A stretch of 64,000 bases of DNA from Galeruca laticollis (taxonomy: Eukaryota; Arthropoda; Insecta; Coleoptera; Chrysomelidae): NCBI GenBank assembly GCA_963921935.1, contig OY998185.1:2272001-2336000 (forward strand), in the 5' to 3' direction. Numbering within the stretch: position 1 is the first letter of the stretch; the number at the start of each line of letters is the position of its first letter. This document shows, one piece after another, positions 22,611-33,205 of the stretch. The notes beneath the pieces were generated by a model. That model had not been told where the DNA came from. It saw nothing but the letters and a program-made list of their open reading frames with translations, and did not search any database. Both the position numbers and the translations under genes were made by a program.

Positions 22611-22824
22611 CAATTACCTTGCAAATTATTTGATTATTTAAGCATTTAAAAAAATTAAAGAAAATAAGAACCCAAATTATTATTAAGGGATGACTTAGTA
22701 ATAGTGTTGGTAGTTGATATTAAAAAAAATTGTGAAACAAAGGACGACTAAAAAATTAATTTTGTCTACCTACTCTAGAAATGGCAATAGCGCTTGTAAA
22801 TATAATAGGACTCGTAATACTCTA

Positions 22825-23410
22825 GTGAGGTGAAAATCAATAGGGTTCAACTGTGAGGCATTCTGAAAAATATCCAATTATAAAATTGGTCACTTGTGTA
22901 CACTCTGGAAGCTATATTGTGCTAACAACCCGGAATTTCTCCAAAAAATGTTGCACTTCAGATACAATAGCACCCGTTGTACTAGCTATATTGAGCTAAA
23001 AATCAATAAGGTTCATCTATAACATGCTCTGAATAATATCCAATCATAAAATTGGTCATTTGCATACACTCCGGTGGCAGTATCGTGCTAACTACCCGAA
23101 ATTTCTCCAAAATCGTGGCACTTCAGGAACCATGGTACCCATTGTACTAGCTCTAGTCAGCTTAAAATCAATAAGGTTCATCTATAAAAAGCTCTGAATA
23201 ATATCCAATCATGAAATTGGTCATTTGTATACACTCCAGAGACTGTATCGTGCTGAAATTTCTCCAAAAATGTCATACTTCAAGTACCATAGCACCCGTT
23301 CTACTGGCTCCGGTGAACTGAAAATCAAAAGGGATCATCTGTGAGATGTCCTGAACAATATTCAATCATAAAATTGGTGACTTGTTGCAGTTCGGGGGCT
23401 GTATCAAGTT
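22825..23410. repeat. Tandem array, about 165-bp units
   Basis: AAAATCAATAAGGTTCATCT-like words recur near 22832, 22998, 23165 and 23318. Each is followed by TATCCAATCATAAAATTGG and then ATTTCTCCAAAA. Three full units and a part, diverged by roughly one base in seven to ten by eye. Confidence 0.8.
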
Positions 23411-25409
23411 ATACAGACAGGATTTTTTTTCTAAAAACCATTTCTCTCATTCCTCACTGTACCTTACTTTCCTCTTTCTATTGAATGTGAAGCATTGTAT
23501 TACAAGTGAATATTTCTTTGTATATTAAATTTGGAAACTTTTTGTTTATATTATTTGTTTCTAGATAAAATTGAATATATTTACACATGTAGTTGAAAAA
23601 AGAGCCTACATGTCAAATAAAATTTGAAAGTAACCAACAGAAACTCTGAAACTGATACAAATACCTATGGTTAGATTGAGGCAAAGTTGTGACACAACGT
23701 TCTGTGTTTTCAGACTAAATGGCCTATTTTCAATGATGTAAAATTGCAACTTTTACGCAATTCAATTTTCTTAGCATGAAACAAAGAAAAATTTATAATT
23801 ATGAAAACAGTCTATTATGTTAATATAAATGGTACAAATTTTGAAAGGTAGAATGTTTTTAATGTATGTATATTTTTTTCCATTCTTGATTTCTAGCAAT
23901 TCCCACAATGCTATCACTTGGTATCCATATTACTAAATAGCACATGTCCTTTCATGCAATATGTGATGCACCTTGTATCAGGTGATAATAGTTGTATTTT
24001 TCAATTATCACTATTATAGTTTCATCAGAATGAATTATGTAATTCTTGTCTTTTAAGAGCAGTTTTAATTTTTCTTCATTCAGATACTTAAAAGGTCACT
24101 TCATTTCAATTAATCATTTTTCGCTAACAAACCCATATTATCATTAAAACAAGGTTTCAAGAAAATCTTGAAAGATGTTTTGATGATACTAGAACAAACA
24201 ATCAGTATTATTTATCTCATATTTTCACATTAATCAAATAATCCTGTAAACATAACCTCAAACATAGCTTTTAAATTGAAAAATACGAATTGCAAGATAA
24301 TTTAGATTATCATAACTATAATTTTTGATATCGGATAGATACGATTACTTACTTTTTAACAATTTATTCCTTTCAAAAACACTTATGAAACGCTTAAATA
24401 TTCAAAAATCTACACTCAAATGGAAATACTTATTATGTCAGCAAGTTTTGTTTCAATACAACCATAGATAAGTGATCACAGGTGATTTGTGAATACAACC
24501 AGTGTGGGTGATTTGTGGATACAACCTAAAAAACAGAGATAAGGATTCTGTGTTCACAAAAAGTTGAAATATTTGAAAGCAAAACATTCGAACATCTGGT
24601 CCAGAGATGCGTTTCTTTGAACCGTCAAGAGTGGAAAGACAGAGAGAGAAAATATGTTAAAATAAGTAAAAGCCGATCAGTACTACTGTCGACATCTATC
24701 GTAAATATTCAGAACCAAATAATTACTGGAAAAGTAACTAGTATTGTGTAGGTCCCACTTAATCCCGAAATGAGCACAGCACCCAAACCACCTATAACTA
24801 AACTAAATGGCAGGTGAAAACATAACTGTCAAGTCAACGGATGGACAGTGTTGCCTCATCTCTAACACCATAAAAGTACTCACAACAAAAATGAGATATA
24901 TATAAACGGATTTTTTTGTAAAAAAAAACTGAAAAGTAAAAAATATTTTAAATTTATTTACATTTGAAATATTGCCTATTTACTATTTTCTCTGACCAAA
25001 ATGATGGAATTATTCGAAATCTCATAATAATAATTAATAGTTCACGATGAAAATCGATGTAAAAGGAACGGTTTTTTAATGAAATATATATAATTGATAT
25101 CATAAATAGTCAAACTCACTGTCCTTCAACTAGAAAATTGCCTTAATCTAGCTTAGAGCTGTGTTTTACACATACCAGAATTCATTCGAAATTTTTTCTG
25201 ATGGCATATTCAACAGAAAAATGCTGCGTATTCTGTGATGAATTTGTTGTTTGTCCAAACGCACCATGAGCCCTTACAATTGTTATGTCAAAAACTAGTG
25301 AAATATAGCTTATTCATATTATTAATCTGTCATTGCATAGAAACTCCTGGATTATAGTCCAAGCGGCAACGGCGTAAAATAACTTATGCCAAAGCCATTA
25401 AGCTTCGTT
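23411..25409. other. AT-rich sequence without recognisable gene
   Basis: About 2 kb inside the 20.3-kb insertion. I see no coding frame with family motifs, no RNA gene and no clear long repeat, apart from a short duplicated phrase GTGATTTGTG(A/G)ATACAACC near 24480-24530. Confidence 0.5.
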
Positions 25410-25587
25410 CTTTGTTCTCACATGTAATTCGAATATGGCATCATTAATACTGAACACTCATATTATAATAATATCATCAATAGATGAGAACTGATATGAA
25501 AGATAAGATGTTTTTTTTACAATAAGGTTCAAAGAAAAAATTTGTGATGTTTTCATATGTACTCTTTGCGAAATAACTCCATCAAAC
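25410..25587. repeat. Direct repeat flanking R1 LINE, left copy
   Basis: About 178 bases repeated at 27325-27516. The first part, up to ACTGAAC, is the same as LINE coding sequence near the LINE 5' end; the rest (ATATTATAATAATATC onward to CTCCATCAAAC) is non-LINE flank. The right copy has about 14 extra bases. Confidence 0.85.
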
Positions 25588-27384
25588 TTTTTTTTTCCTT
25601 GAGGAATGGGGAAGCTCTACGAGCCTTCCTGGTAGCTGGGATGTGCAACGCTACCAGACTTGTGTGAGGCTCTCACTCACTAAACCCCCCCCCCTCTTTC
25701 TAGTGCTCCAGCTCGCAGCCGGAAAAAAGGCATTGCCCATAACATCAGGTGTTTGCTGTTGGCTATGCATCTATTATGTCACGAACATACCTGGAGACTA
25801 TGTTCCGCTTCCTCCATCAACTAGCATTAAAATAATATAAGTATAAACATGTAGAAAAATACAATAGTATAGCTATGTACAGATAAAATGAAGATATGTA
25901 TGAATAAAACAGTATGTATAAATAACTATACGCAATACTTTACGTACGTGCTGGTTGTGTACTCTTCCTTCCACACCTTTACGCTTCTCGTTCCCTATAT
26001 TTCCTCTCCTTTCTCTCCATTATGTCACAGACATATTCGAACATTATGTTCCATTTCACCCTATCGCTTAGCATTATCTGTATTAATTCATCGATACCTG
26101 GTACTGCTCCCATGCGTTCAATCAATTCCTCCCTCTCCTGCGTCCACTTACTGCATTCCCCGTACGCATGCTCCGGGCTGTCCTTCACTCTGCATATATG
26201 ACAGAGATCTGTTCTAGATTTTCCGATCCTATGTGTAAATGTACCGAAGGACCCATGTCCAGTTAGAAACTGGGTAAAATAGTAGTTAGTACGCTTGTGT
26301 TGGCATTCTATCCACTCCGGAATGCTCTTTATTATTCTGCGTGTCCATTTCGCAGTTTCGCTGCTTTCCATCCAGCGCCGTTGCCATTTCTCTAGTGTCC
26401 TTTTCCGCGCCATCCTCCTGTTTCCGGGCAATCTTGTGCCTATCTTGTATAAAAAACAATTTTCCGCTGCCATTAGGTCTATGGGCGGAAAACCAGAAAT
26501 TACTTGTGCCGCGTCCGCAGACACAGTCCTATAAGCTGCAATCACCCTAAGCAGTCCCTTTCGTTGGGTACTTATAAGTTTTTCTCGATATTTCCTAACC
26601 TTGAATACTGCTCTTCTAACTGGAACCGCATATAGTATCACGCTGTGCAGGATTGTACACAGTACCTGCCTTCTCGTATAACTCGGTCCTCCTATATTCG
26701 GAAGGAGTCTTCTCATCACTTCGGTTTTTTTGTTCGCTTTTCCTATACAGTGCTCCACCTGTTTAGCGAAAGACAGTTTCGAGTCGAACACTACACCTAG
26801 GTATTTAATAGTGCTTGACGGCTTGACAACGTTCCCGTCTACTGTTATCTGCACATTTTCCCTGTTCCTTGGGCCTCTAAGCACCAACATCTCCGTCTTT
26901 TGGACAGCAACTTTCAATCCAACTTTTCCCATCCATTCCATCACCTGTTTGACCGCGCGCTCAGCCCTTTTTATGATTGATGCTTTATCGTCGCCTTCCA
27001 CCATAACAAGAAGGTCGTCCGCATAAGCGATCATCCCCACTTTATCTTCTAAAGGAGGTCTTAACACACCCTCGTATAACACATCCCACAGTTTTGGACC
27101 TTTGATCGATCCTTGTGGAACACCCATTGTCTGTTCCATTTTACTGATCCAGCTGTTACCACTCTATCCCTGAAATAATCTTCCACCATCTCAACCAGAT
27201 ATTCCGAGCATTGAAACTCCCTCTGCTGGTTTATTATACAGTCCCATCGTGCCGTGTTGAATGCATTTTTAACGTCGATGGCTATTATTGCCATCCACCT
27301 ACTTTGGACTTTATTAACCTTATCCTTTGTTTTCGCAGGTAATTCGAATATGGCATCATTAATACTGAACATTCGATCATTCAC
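25588..27384 (-). pseudogene. R1-clade LINE ORF2 fragment with 3' UTR
   Basis: Minus strand. It opens with SINDAIFELPAKTKDK and MAIIAIDVKNAFNTARWD, the first RT Asp block. A frame change near 27135 leads to GVPQGSIKGPKLWDVLYEGV, MIAYADDLLVMVEG (catalytic DD), VGLKVAVQKTEMLVLRG, TIKYLGVVFDSKLSF and VIAAYRTVSADAAQVISGFP, where AYRTVS is an R1 hallmark. A C-terminal LCHICRVKDSPEHAYGECSK zinc motif follows. The stop is at 25979. A UTR of about 380 bases runs to the plus-strand T run at 25588-25598, the poly(A) end. N-terminal RT and endonuclease are absent. Except for the one shift, this long frame (386 residues) is well kept, so it is younger than the R1 copy at 1.7-2.7 kb. Confidence 0.9.
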
Positions 27385-27516
27385 ACACTCATATTATAAT
27401 AATATCATCAATAGATGAGAACTGATATGAAAGATAAGATGTTATTTACAATAAGATTTAAAGAAAAAGTTTGTGATGTTTTCATATGTACTCTTTGCGA
27501 AATAACTCCATCAAAC
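27325..27516. repeat. Direct repeat flanking R1 LINE, right copy
   Basis: Partner of 25410-25587. It overlaps the 5' end of the LINE frame and extends into flank up to CTCCATCAAAC. Extra bases ATTCGATCATTCAC lie between the LINE-like and flank parts. Confidence 0.85.
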
Positions 27517-27809
27517 TAACGCACGGTATTGTTCAATTTGTAACGATCGTTGAATAATAACACCGAGGATATATTTGAAAATTGAAACTTGGCCTAACTA
27601 ATTTCTGGTCGAACTGAAACTAAGTAGTGAAGGAAGATTAATATAAGATGATAGTTCAGTTTATTCGTATATATCCTGTGTGATGACTTATGAAAGCGAT
27701 ATAATACATATGTGATCGATTAATGAACTAATTAAAAGAATTATGTAAGAAATATAGTATAAATTTATATTATTGTGGGGTTACTTAAGTTCTCTATGTG
27801 TTTTATGGT

Positions 27810-28160
27810 TTAAGTTTTACGTTCGGGTCGTTCGATATAACTCGCAATAACAATATCTTGTTCAGGTTACGTTTGAGATAACTTTAGGAACTCGCTGTGA
27901 GAATTTCTTGTTCTGGTTACATTAGGAATAACTTTAGAAGCTCACAATAAGAATTTCTTATTAAAGTTACGTTCGAGATAACTTTAGGAACTCGCAATAA
28001 GATGAAACCTGGAAAATGGAACGTGAGCTCTCCGAGATTTCTCTTGGAGACACAAGTGAGAATTTCGCTTAGCTACAGCACATAGCGGTCACCGGGACCT
28101 CGCAATAGGAGTTCGCATAAGATCCTAATGATAACCTCTCAGAGATCTCGCGGAGAGTTC
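27810..28160. repeat. Right subterminal repeats of the 20.3-kb insertion
   Basis: Four tandem, diverged units of about 50 bp cover 27814-28013. Each has GTTACGTT(C/T)GAGATAAC, then GGAACTCGCAATAAG and, in the middle ones, AATTTCTT. Shorter related words (GAGATTTCTC, GAGAATTTCGC, GGAGTTCGC) continue to the TIR. The stretch 27517-27809 before it is AT-rich with no gene. Confidence 0.75.
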
Positions 28161-28173
28161 TGTGTTACCTGGG
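28161..28173 (-). repeat. Right terminal inverted repeat of the 20.3-kb insertion
   Basis: TGTGTTACCTGGG; reverse complement CCCAGGTAACACA pairs with 7843-7855 with one mismatch. Confidence 0.75.
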
Positions 28174-28590
28174 GTCCATTATATCCCTTGTCTAATGACC
28201 CAACTAATCTAAATCCTCCCGCACCTGGTCATTTTCTAATCGGGTCTACATTGCCCGCTGATTCGGAGCCAGATTTATCAAAATTTTCCACAAATATATT
28301 ATCATTTTGGCAACAATGTACTAAGGTCCAGCAAAGTTTCTGGAAGCAATGTAAAACAGCTTATCTACATCGTCTTCAGAATCATCCTAAATGGTTGAAA
28401 ACAAAGTATAATATCAGGGAGGGTGATCTTGCTCTAGTTCTTGAAGGATGGGGTGATATTTCTGCTAGGTTATCTTTAATCTTGGTTTTTGTAAAGTCAA
28501 GCAATTTACAATCATTTTAGAGATCATTAGCGTATTGGATGTTTTGATCAGCAAAGACCGTAATTTTTGCGGCTTCAATTTGTAATTTAT
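28174..28590 (+). pseudogene. BEL-A pol: integrase C-terminus after the insertion
   Basis: The frame reads LYPLSNDPTNLNPPAPGHFL and IGSTLPADSEPDL, then CTKVQQSFWKQCKTAYLHRL and NIREGDLALVLEG. This is colinear with BEL-B 17070-17310. It carries on exactly from where the frame at 7842 stops. A degraded last block, RILDVLISKDRN, follows near 28530-28565 and corresponds to the WPLAR and KDGKVR end of BEL Pol. It establishes that 7843-28173 is an insertion. Confidence 0.9.
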
Positions 28591-30254
28591 TTATTTCTAA
28601 AATAATTGGGCTCAAATCATAATAGTGTAATAAGTACGACTATGAAGAAAAGAAAATATCTTCCATATTAATAAATTCGCCCTATGAATACATATTTAGA
28701 AATCTACACAAAATTATGCGATAGTTTGACTCACATTTCTTATTTACAGGAGCACGGAGCATAATAACTTTACTAACATAATTTGAATATAAAACACAGT
28801 TATTTTAAATAGATTACATAATGTTCAAACGAATCGAAAGAATATTAAACACCGTTGTTGAAAATATACATCAAAAGTGCAAGTCGGTAAAAAGATTAAA
28901 ATATATGTAGTTGCTAACACAGCAACAGTAACTCAAAAAAACGTAATAGAAAATTTATAGAAAAAGAGGAACGTGTTCGTCCGAGAGACAGGCGTGGTTC
29001 GTTCGCGAAAGGTGTCGGGTAGTTTTTACCCCAACCGTAGGGGCAAGATAGGGTCTCCTATCACCCTACACGGGTACGTTTGTCAGTCCGGGTAACGTAT
29101 TTAATTAATCTAATTTTTTGTGTGTATTGTTCTGGAATTTACTTTCATTGCTTCGTGATCTGAGTGGTCAAGGTGATATTTAGCTGTCATCGGCGGCAAA
29201 GGCTGCTACAGATAAGACTCCGAGAAAGGTTCCAGATAGTGTTTCATCGTAAACTTTTGGCAGCGAGGGCCAGAAGATTCCGATTCGTCGTTACGTGATA
29301 TCCATCGGGCTCTCACACACCGAGATCTAGGAAAACGGACATTCTGTAAGTTTTTGAAATCCATTCATATATTAACGGAATAACATTTTTTTGCTGTCTT
29401 GACTTGAGAATTCATCTAGGCATATTCGTACTATACACACTGAACCCTGACCTCCAAAAGGCAAGAAAGCGACATAAGAAATTTGGTTAGTGTCGATCAA
29501 TTTGTCAAGATAGAATACAGGGAGAGCCAATCCCTGGGAATAGAAAAACCTTTTAACCTCGATCATTTGGTTCATTTGTGCCTAGTAAGAGTAAGAATTT
29601 CAGATAGAAGTAATTAAGAATTTTTTTTACGACAAGGAAATATATTTCACCATTCCTATGTTTAATTTCACGTAGAATAAGAAAGATTATATTTTGAGAA
29701 TCTTGGGTACCTTATGTAGACTATATAACTATATTGAGTGTTCTGTCATATTTCGCAAGTGTTGTGATCAATTTTGAACCCCCAGGTAACTAACGGGTTA
29801 CGTACGGGATATACATATTCAGCCGAAAGGTCACCAGTCAGCGAATTCATATTTCTCGAGTATTTTAAAGTTTTTTTTTGATGACGCCAGCGTCATCGCA
29901 GACTTATTTTCAAATAACTTTCACGTAGGCCTAGGCTAACACAATGAATATTGTTCAAGGTTTGAATAAATAGATAAGTACAGGGTTCCTTGAATATTTA
30001 TTCTACAGAGTTTACAATTGCATTTAAGCAGCTTTATCAAATACGGTTCATTCAAATAGTTATTCATTTAAAATTAGATTGTGCATTTGAACCTCGATGA
30101 TCACGTTTATATACAATTTTATAATCAAATTAATCTAATTTAATTCGGCATCTAATGAGTTTAGAATTTGGGTATTTTAGAGAAAAACGCCATTGAAGTG
30201 GATTTTGGTCACAAACAATGGTACATTTTTTGCTATATAAATGAGGTCGGAATG
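28591..30254. other. Non-coding; possible BEL-A 3' LTR remnants
   Basis: No frame with family motifs. The 3' LTR of BEL-A would lie here, but its 5' partner is not in the window, so I cannot delimit it. TTTGGCAGCGAGGGCC at about 29267-29282 resembles the start of an LTR-element internal region (a primer-binding site), with GC-richer DNA around 28970-29340. A perfect short palindrome GATGACGCCAGCGTCATC lies at 29880-29897. Confidence 0.45.
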
Positions 30255-30735
30255 TTTTCAAAAAAAAAACAAGTGGCATCAGAATCCACTTCTAATGCAC
30301 TCATTTGTACCGCCAAGAAAAAGAAAATCCCCTTCTTCCCTTACTTAGTTAAACCTCAATATACAGAGTGAAGTTGGCCGTCCCCAATGATAATTTTCAA
30401 AAAAACAAGTGGCATCGGAATCTACTTCTAATGCACTCAAATGCACCACCAAGAAAATCTCCCCTCCCCTTACTTAGTTAAACCTCAATATATAGAGTGA
30501 AGTTGCTCCCCCCCATAATAATTTTCAAAAGAAGCAAGTGGCATCGGAATCTACTTCTAATGCACTCATATGCACCACTCACAAAAACAAAATCCCCCCT
30601 ACCCCTAGTTAGTTGAACTTCATTATTTAAGATGAAGTTGCCCCTCCTCAAAGATAAATTTCGAAAAAAAATTAGGGTACTGGAGTCCACTCCTAACGCA
30701 CGCTTATGCACCACCAACAAAAACAAAATCTTTAC
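30255..30735 (-). repeat. Satellite array, about 130-bp unit, nearly four copies
   Basis: Each unit holds AAGTGGCATCGGAATC, TCTAATGCACTCA, TGCACCACCAAGAAAA and CTTACTTAGTTAAACC, then GAGTGAAGTTG (at about 30369, 30499, 30633). The same unit forms the array at 63190-63590 in the opposite orientation; strand is given relative to that copy. The last unit is the most diverged. Confidence 0.92.
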
Positions 30736-31066
30736 ACTGCCTTGATGAAGTACTATAAAATGACAGAAGTCACAATGACTAACAACGCCTACAATGCAAA
30801 CAATACTGGTGCTTAGGGTTTATTCAATTGAGCTCTCTACAACATATCCATTTTAAATCGTTTGATGGGCAGGATCTCATGTTGTATGTTCGTGTATATT
30901 GTTCTGGCAGTTTTCAATGACGCCGTACCTGAAGTTGCCAATGGGAGGAATAAGCAAACTACTAGCTATATAAAAGTAGTTATAGCCTTTTTATTAAAAT
31001 ACATTCACCAAAAATAAGTAACATTTTGAAACAATATGTAATTACACTTAAAGTACTTACTACAGG

Positions 31067-31067
<1 letters not shown>
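30736..31067. other. AT-rich sequence without gene
   Basis: Lies between the satellite array and a (TA)n tract. Nothing recognisable. Confidence 0.5.

Positions 31068-31135
<68 letters not shown>
31068..31135. repeat. Compound microsatellite (TA)n then (AG)n
   Basis: About 23 TA units (31068-31113) followed by about 11 AG units. Confidence 0.97.
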
Positions 31136-32178
31136 CAAGTAATCACGGCTGAACTATTAACAAACAAAATTGAAAATATCACGGGGATTACAGCCTAAAT
31201 AATATTTATATTCTTGTTATACAAAACCGAGCGCTTTCGAAAGACTATTTCTTTCTTTTTCAAGGTTGCATGTTAGAATTATAAGAAATCAAAGAAAACA
31301 GGATACATAGTAATCACATCCGACTTAAGTTAGAGCTAAAATCAATGCCTCAACATTGAATTAAAATGCAATAGGAAACCAAAAAATTGAAAAAGTGAAC
31401 AAGTAAAAAATTGAAAAAATTGAAACATTGAAAAATTGCAAAATTGAGTTTAAATTAACAACATAAAATTAATACTTAGCTAAAATCCCCCCTGAAGGAA
31501 ACACATTTTGGTTTTTTTAACTTCACCACTACTACATTTTGACAGAGAATATTTAAAACTGATTCGGTTGTTTCAAGTGTATCTAGTTTTTGGATAGACA
31601 GTAATGTTTTTTACTTTACCATACCTGCTTTCAGTCGTATTCTCTTTAAACGAGTTTGTTTTATTATATGTCAAACATACCAGGGTAGTTAGAAAATTGC
31701 AAAGTGGGATACCAAATGTTGCACCAAAACTAGCAATGAGATTAATATTTAAAATTTTGGATCTTGATGTCCAATTACTGTTAAAAATTTTTTCTTCTTG
31801 CAAAAAAATTCTTTTTCTTTCATATAACAGTTGCCTGCTGTTATCATTTGGTAGGTTATTTATAACAAGGAGTTGAATATGCTCAGAGCCACCAAACAGC
31901 ATGAACTCTCACTTCATCCGTCCCGCGGCTGTGAACACATCCAGGCAGTTATCGCGTGTAAAAAAGCACAGGCTAAAAGAGGACAACACCAATAGGTGGT
32001 AAGTTTTATTATCACAAGAGGTTTCCTTACAGAAAAGAAAAAAATAATCAAAGTCCAGTCTCTCACCCTGGAATTTAAGATTCTGAAATTGCCAACTTCA
32101 GAGGCTGTCACCCTCTGAGTAGCAAGAGTTTTTTTATATTTTAAATTTTTTGATTTAATTATACAACAAACTTCAAAG
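31136..32178. other. Possible Penelope-like element remnant between (TA)n tracts
   Basis: On the minus strand near 31228-31265 is a motif GAAAG, loop, CTTTC followed by GAAAGCGCTCGG. It resembles the hairpin and GAAA element found at PLE ends. No RT or GIY-YIG motif is readable. A minus-strand frame at 31573-31902 and a plus-strand one overlapping it show no family features. The placement between two (TA)n tracts is like that of the clearer PLE pieces at 53-57 kb. The assignment is tentative. Confidence 0.35.
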
Positions 32179-32188
32179 ATATATAAAT

Positions 32189-32262
<74 letters not shown>

Positions 32263-32264
32263 GA
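32179..32264. repeat. (TA)n microsatellite
   Basis: Nearly uninterrupted TA units with a few A-rich breaks. Confidence 0.97.
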
Positions 32265-32407
32265 GTATATGAAGGCAGGTGTAGTAGAAAATCGAAATTT
32301 ATGTTTCATATAGACACCTAGTATTTTATGAAATTATATTCATTTTATATATATCATCATCATCATATGCAGCTTATTCAACCATTTTGTTATGGTGTAG
32401 CCTCCCT

Positions 32408-33205
32408 TTACATATTTATATATTCCACTTCCATGTGGGCCCATTGTTGTCTATTGCTAGCTATGCGGCCCCAAGTTGATCCTGCGAGTTTCTTTATGTC
32501 GTAGTCCCATCTTAAGTTGGGGCGTCTTCTTGGTCTTTTCACGCCTCGGGGATACCATTGCGTTATCTTTGTGGTCCATCTATCATCTGTCCTTCTGGCG
32601 AGATGCCCCGCCCATTGCCACTTTAGGGATCTGATTCTATTTATGACATCTATCACTTGGGTCTTTTGTCTGATCCAATCAAGCCTTTTTCTATCTCTCC
32701 TTGTTATTCCAAGCATGCATCGTTCCATAGACCTCTGCGTTACCTGGAGTTTTCTAATGATATCAGTTTTCAGGGTCCAGGTTTCACAGCCGTATGTTAA
32801 TACTGGTAGTACGTACTGATCAAACGCTTTCTTTTTCAAACGGAGTGACATTCTAGACTTGAAGATGATAGAGTTCTGTCCAAATGTTCTCCATGCTAAT
32901 TTGATTCTTCTGTTTATTTCTGGAAGTAGAGAGCCTGATATGTGTATTAGTTGACCCAGGTATATGTATTCCTCTACTATTTCCAGGGCAGTGTCATTAA
33001 TTGTTATTTCTTGTGCGTTTATCAGTTCGTTATACATTATCTTGGTCTTACTCAGATTTATTTGAGGGCCTACTTCGTTGCTTGCTGCATTCAATTCATT
33101 TATTTGTTGTTGCATTTCGCCAGGGTTACTCGCTATCAGGATGATGTCATCAGCGAATCTTAGATGGTTCAAGTATTCTCCATCTATATTCAGACCCCAG
33201 TTTTC
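32408..33205 (-). pseudogene. RTE ORF: RT catalytic box to C-terminus
   Basis: Continues after a one-base frameshift near 33210. LNHLRFADDIILIASNPGEM has the FADD box. QINLSKTKIMYN, VEEYIYLGQLIHISGSLLPE and VLPVLTYGCETWTLKTDI follow. The tail ITRRDRKRLDWIRQKTQVID and KWQWAGHLARRTDDRW, then GVKRPRRRPNLRWDYDI, is the conserved basic C-terminus of RTE/BovB-type ORFs. It ends at 32408. Confidence 0.92.

Larger units (their letters stand above)
7843..28173. mobile_element. 20.3-kb terminal-inverted-repeat insertion splitting BEL-A
   Basis: BEL-A integrase stops at 7842 and continues in frame at 28174-28177; no homologous codon is lost. BEL-B provides the uninterrupted comparison at 17060-17110. 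The inserted block begins CCCAGGCAACACA and ends with the reverse complement of CCCAGGTAACACA, a 13-bp TIR with one mismatch. GT (or GTCC, depending on how the ends are trimmed) is repeated at both junctions. Both ends are rich in short related repeats. Inside are two younger retrotransposons, BEL-B (8.7 kb) and an R1 LINE (1.8 kb); the rest, about 9.8 kb, belongs to the carrier or to other insertions. I find no recognisable transposase. The only enzyme trace is a PIF1 helicase C-terminus. Superfamily cannot be assigned. That the whole block moved as one unit is inferred from the clean junction and matching ends. Confidence 0.7.

Noticed and set aside
22020..23410. CRISPR-like array
   Set aside because: Units are 150-165 bp with similarity along their whole length, not short repeats with unique spacers, and the DNA is eukaryotic.
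25643..26217. Plus-strand frames near 25.6-26.2 kb
   Set aside because: They overlap the 3' UTR and end of the minus-strand R1 ORF2, which has clear motifs.
31573..31902. GIY-YIG endonuclease of a PLE
   Set aside because: No GIY or YIG residues or other conserved positions in either strand; the segment may be PLE-related only by its end motif.
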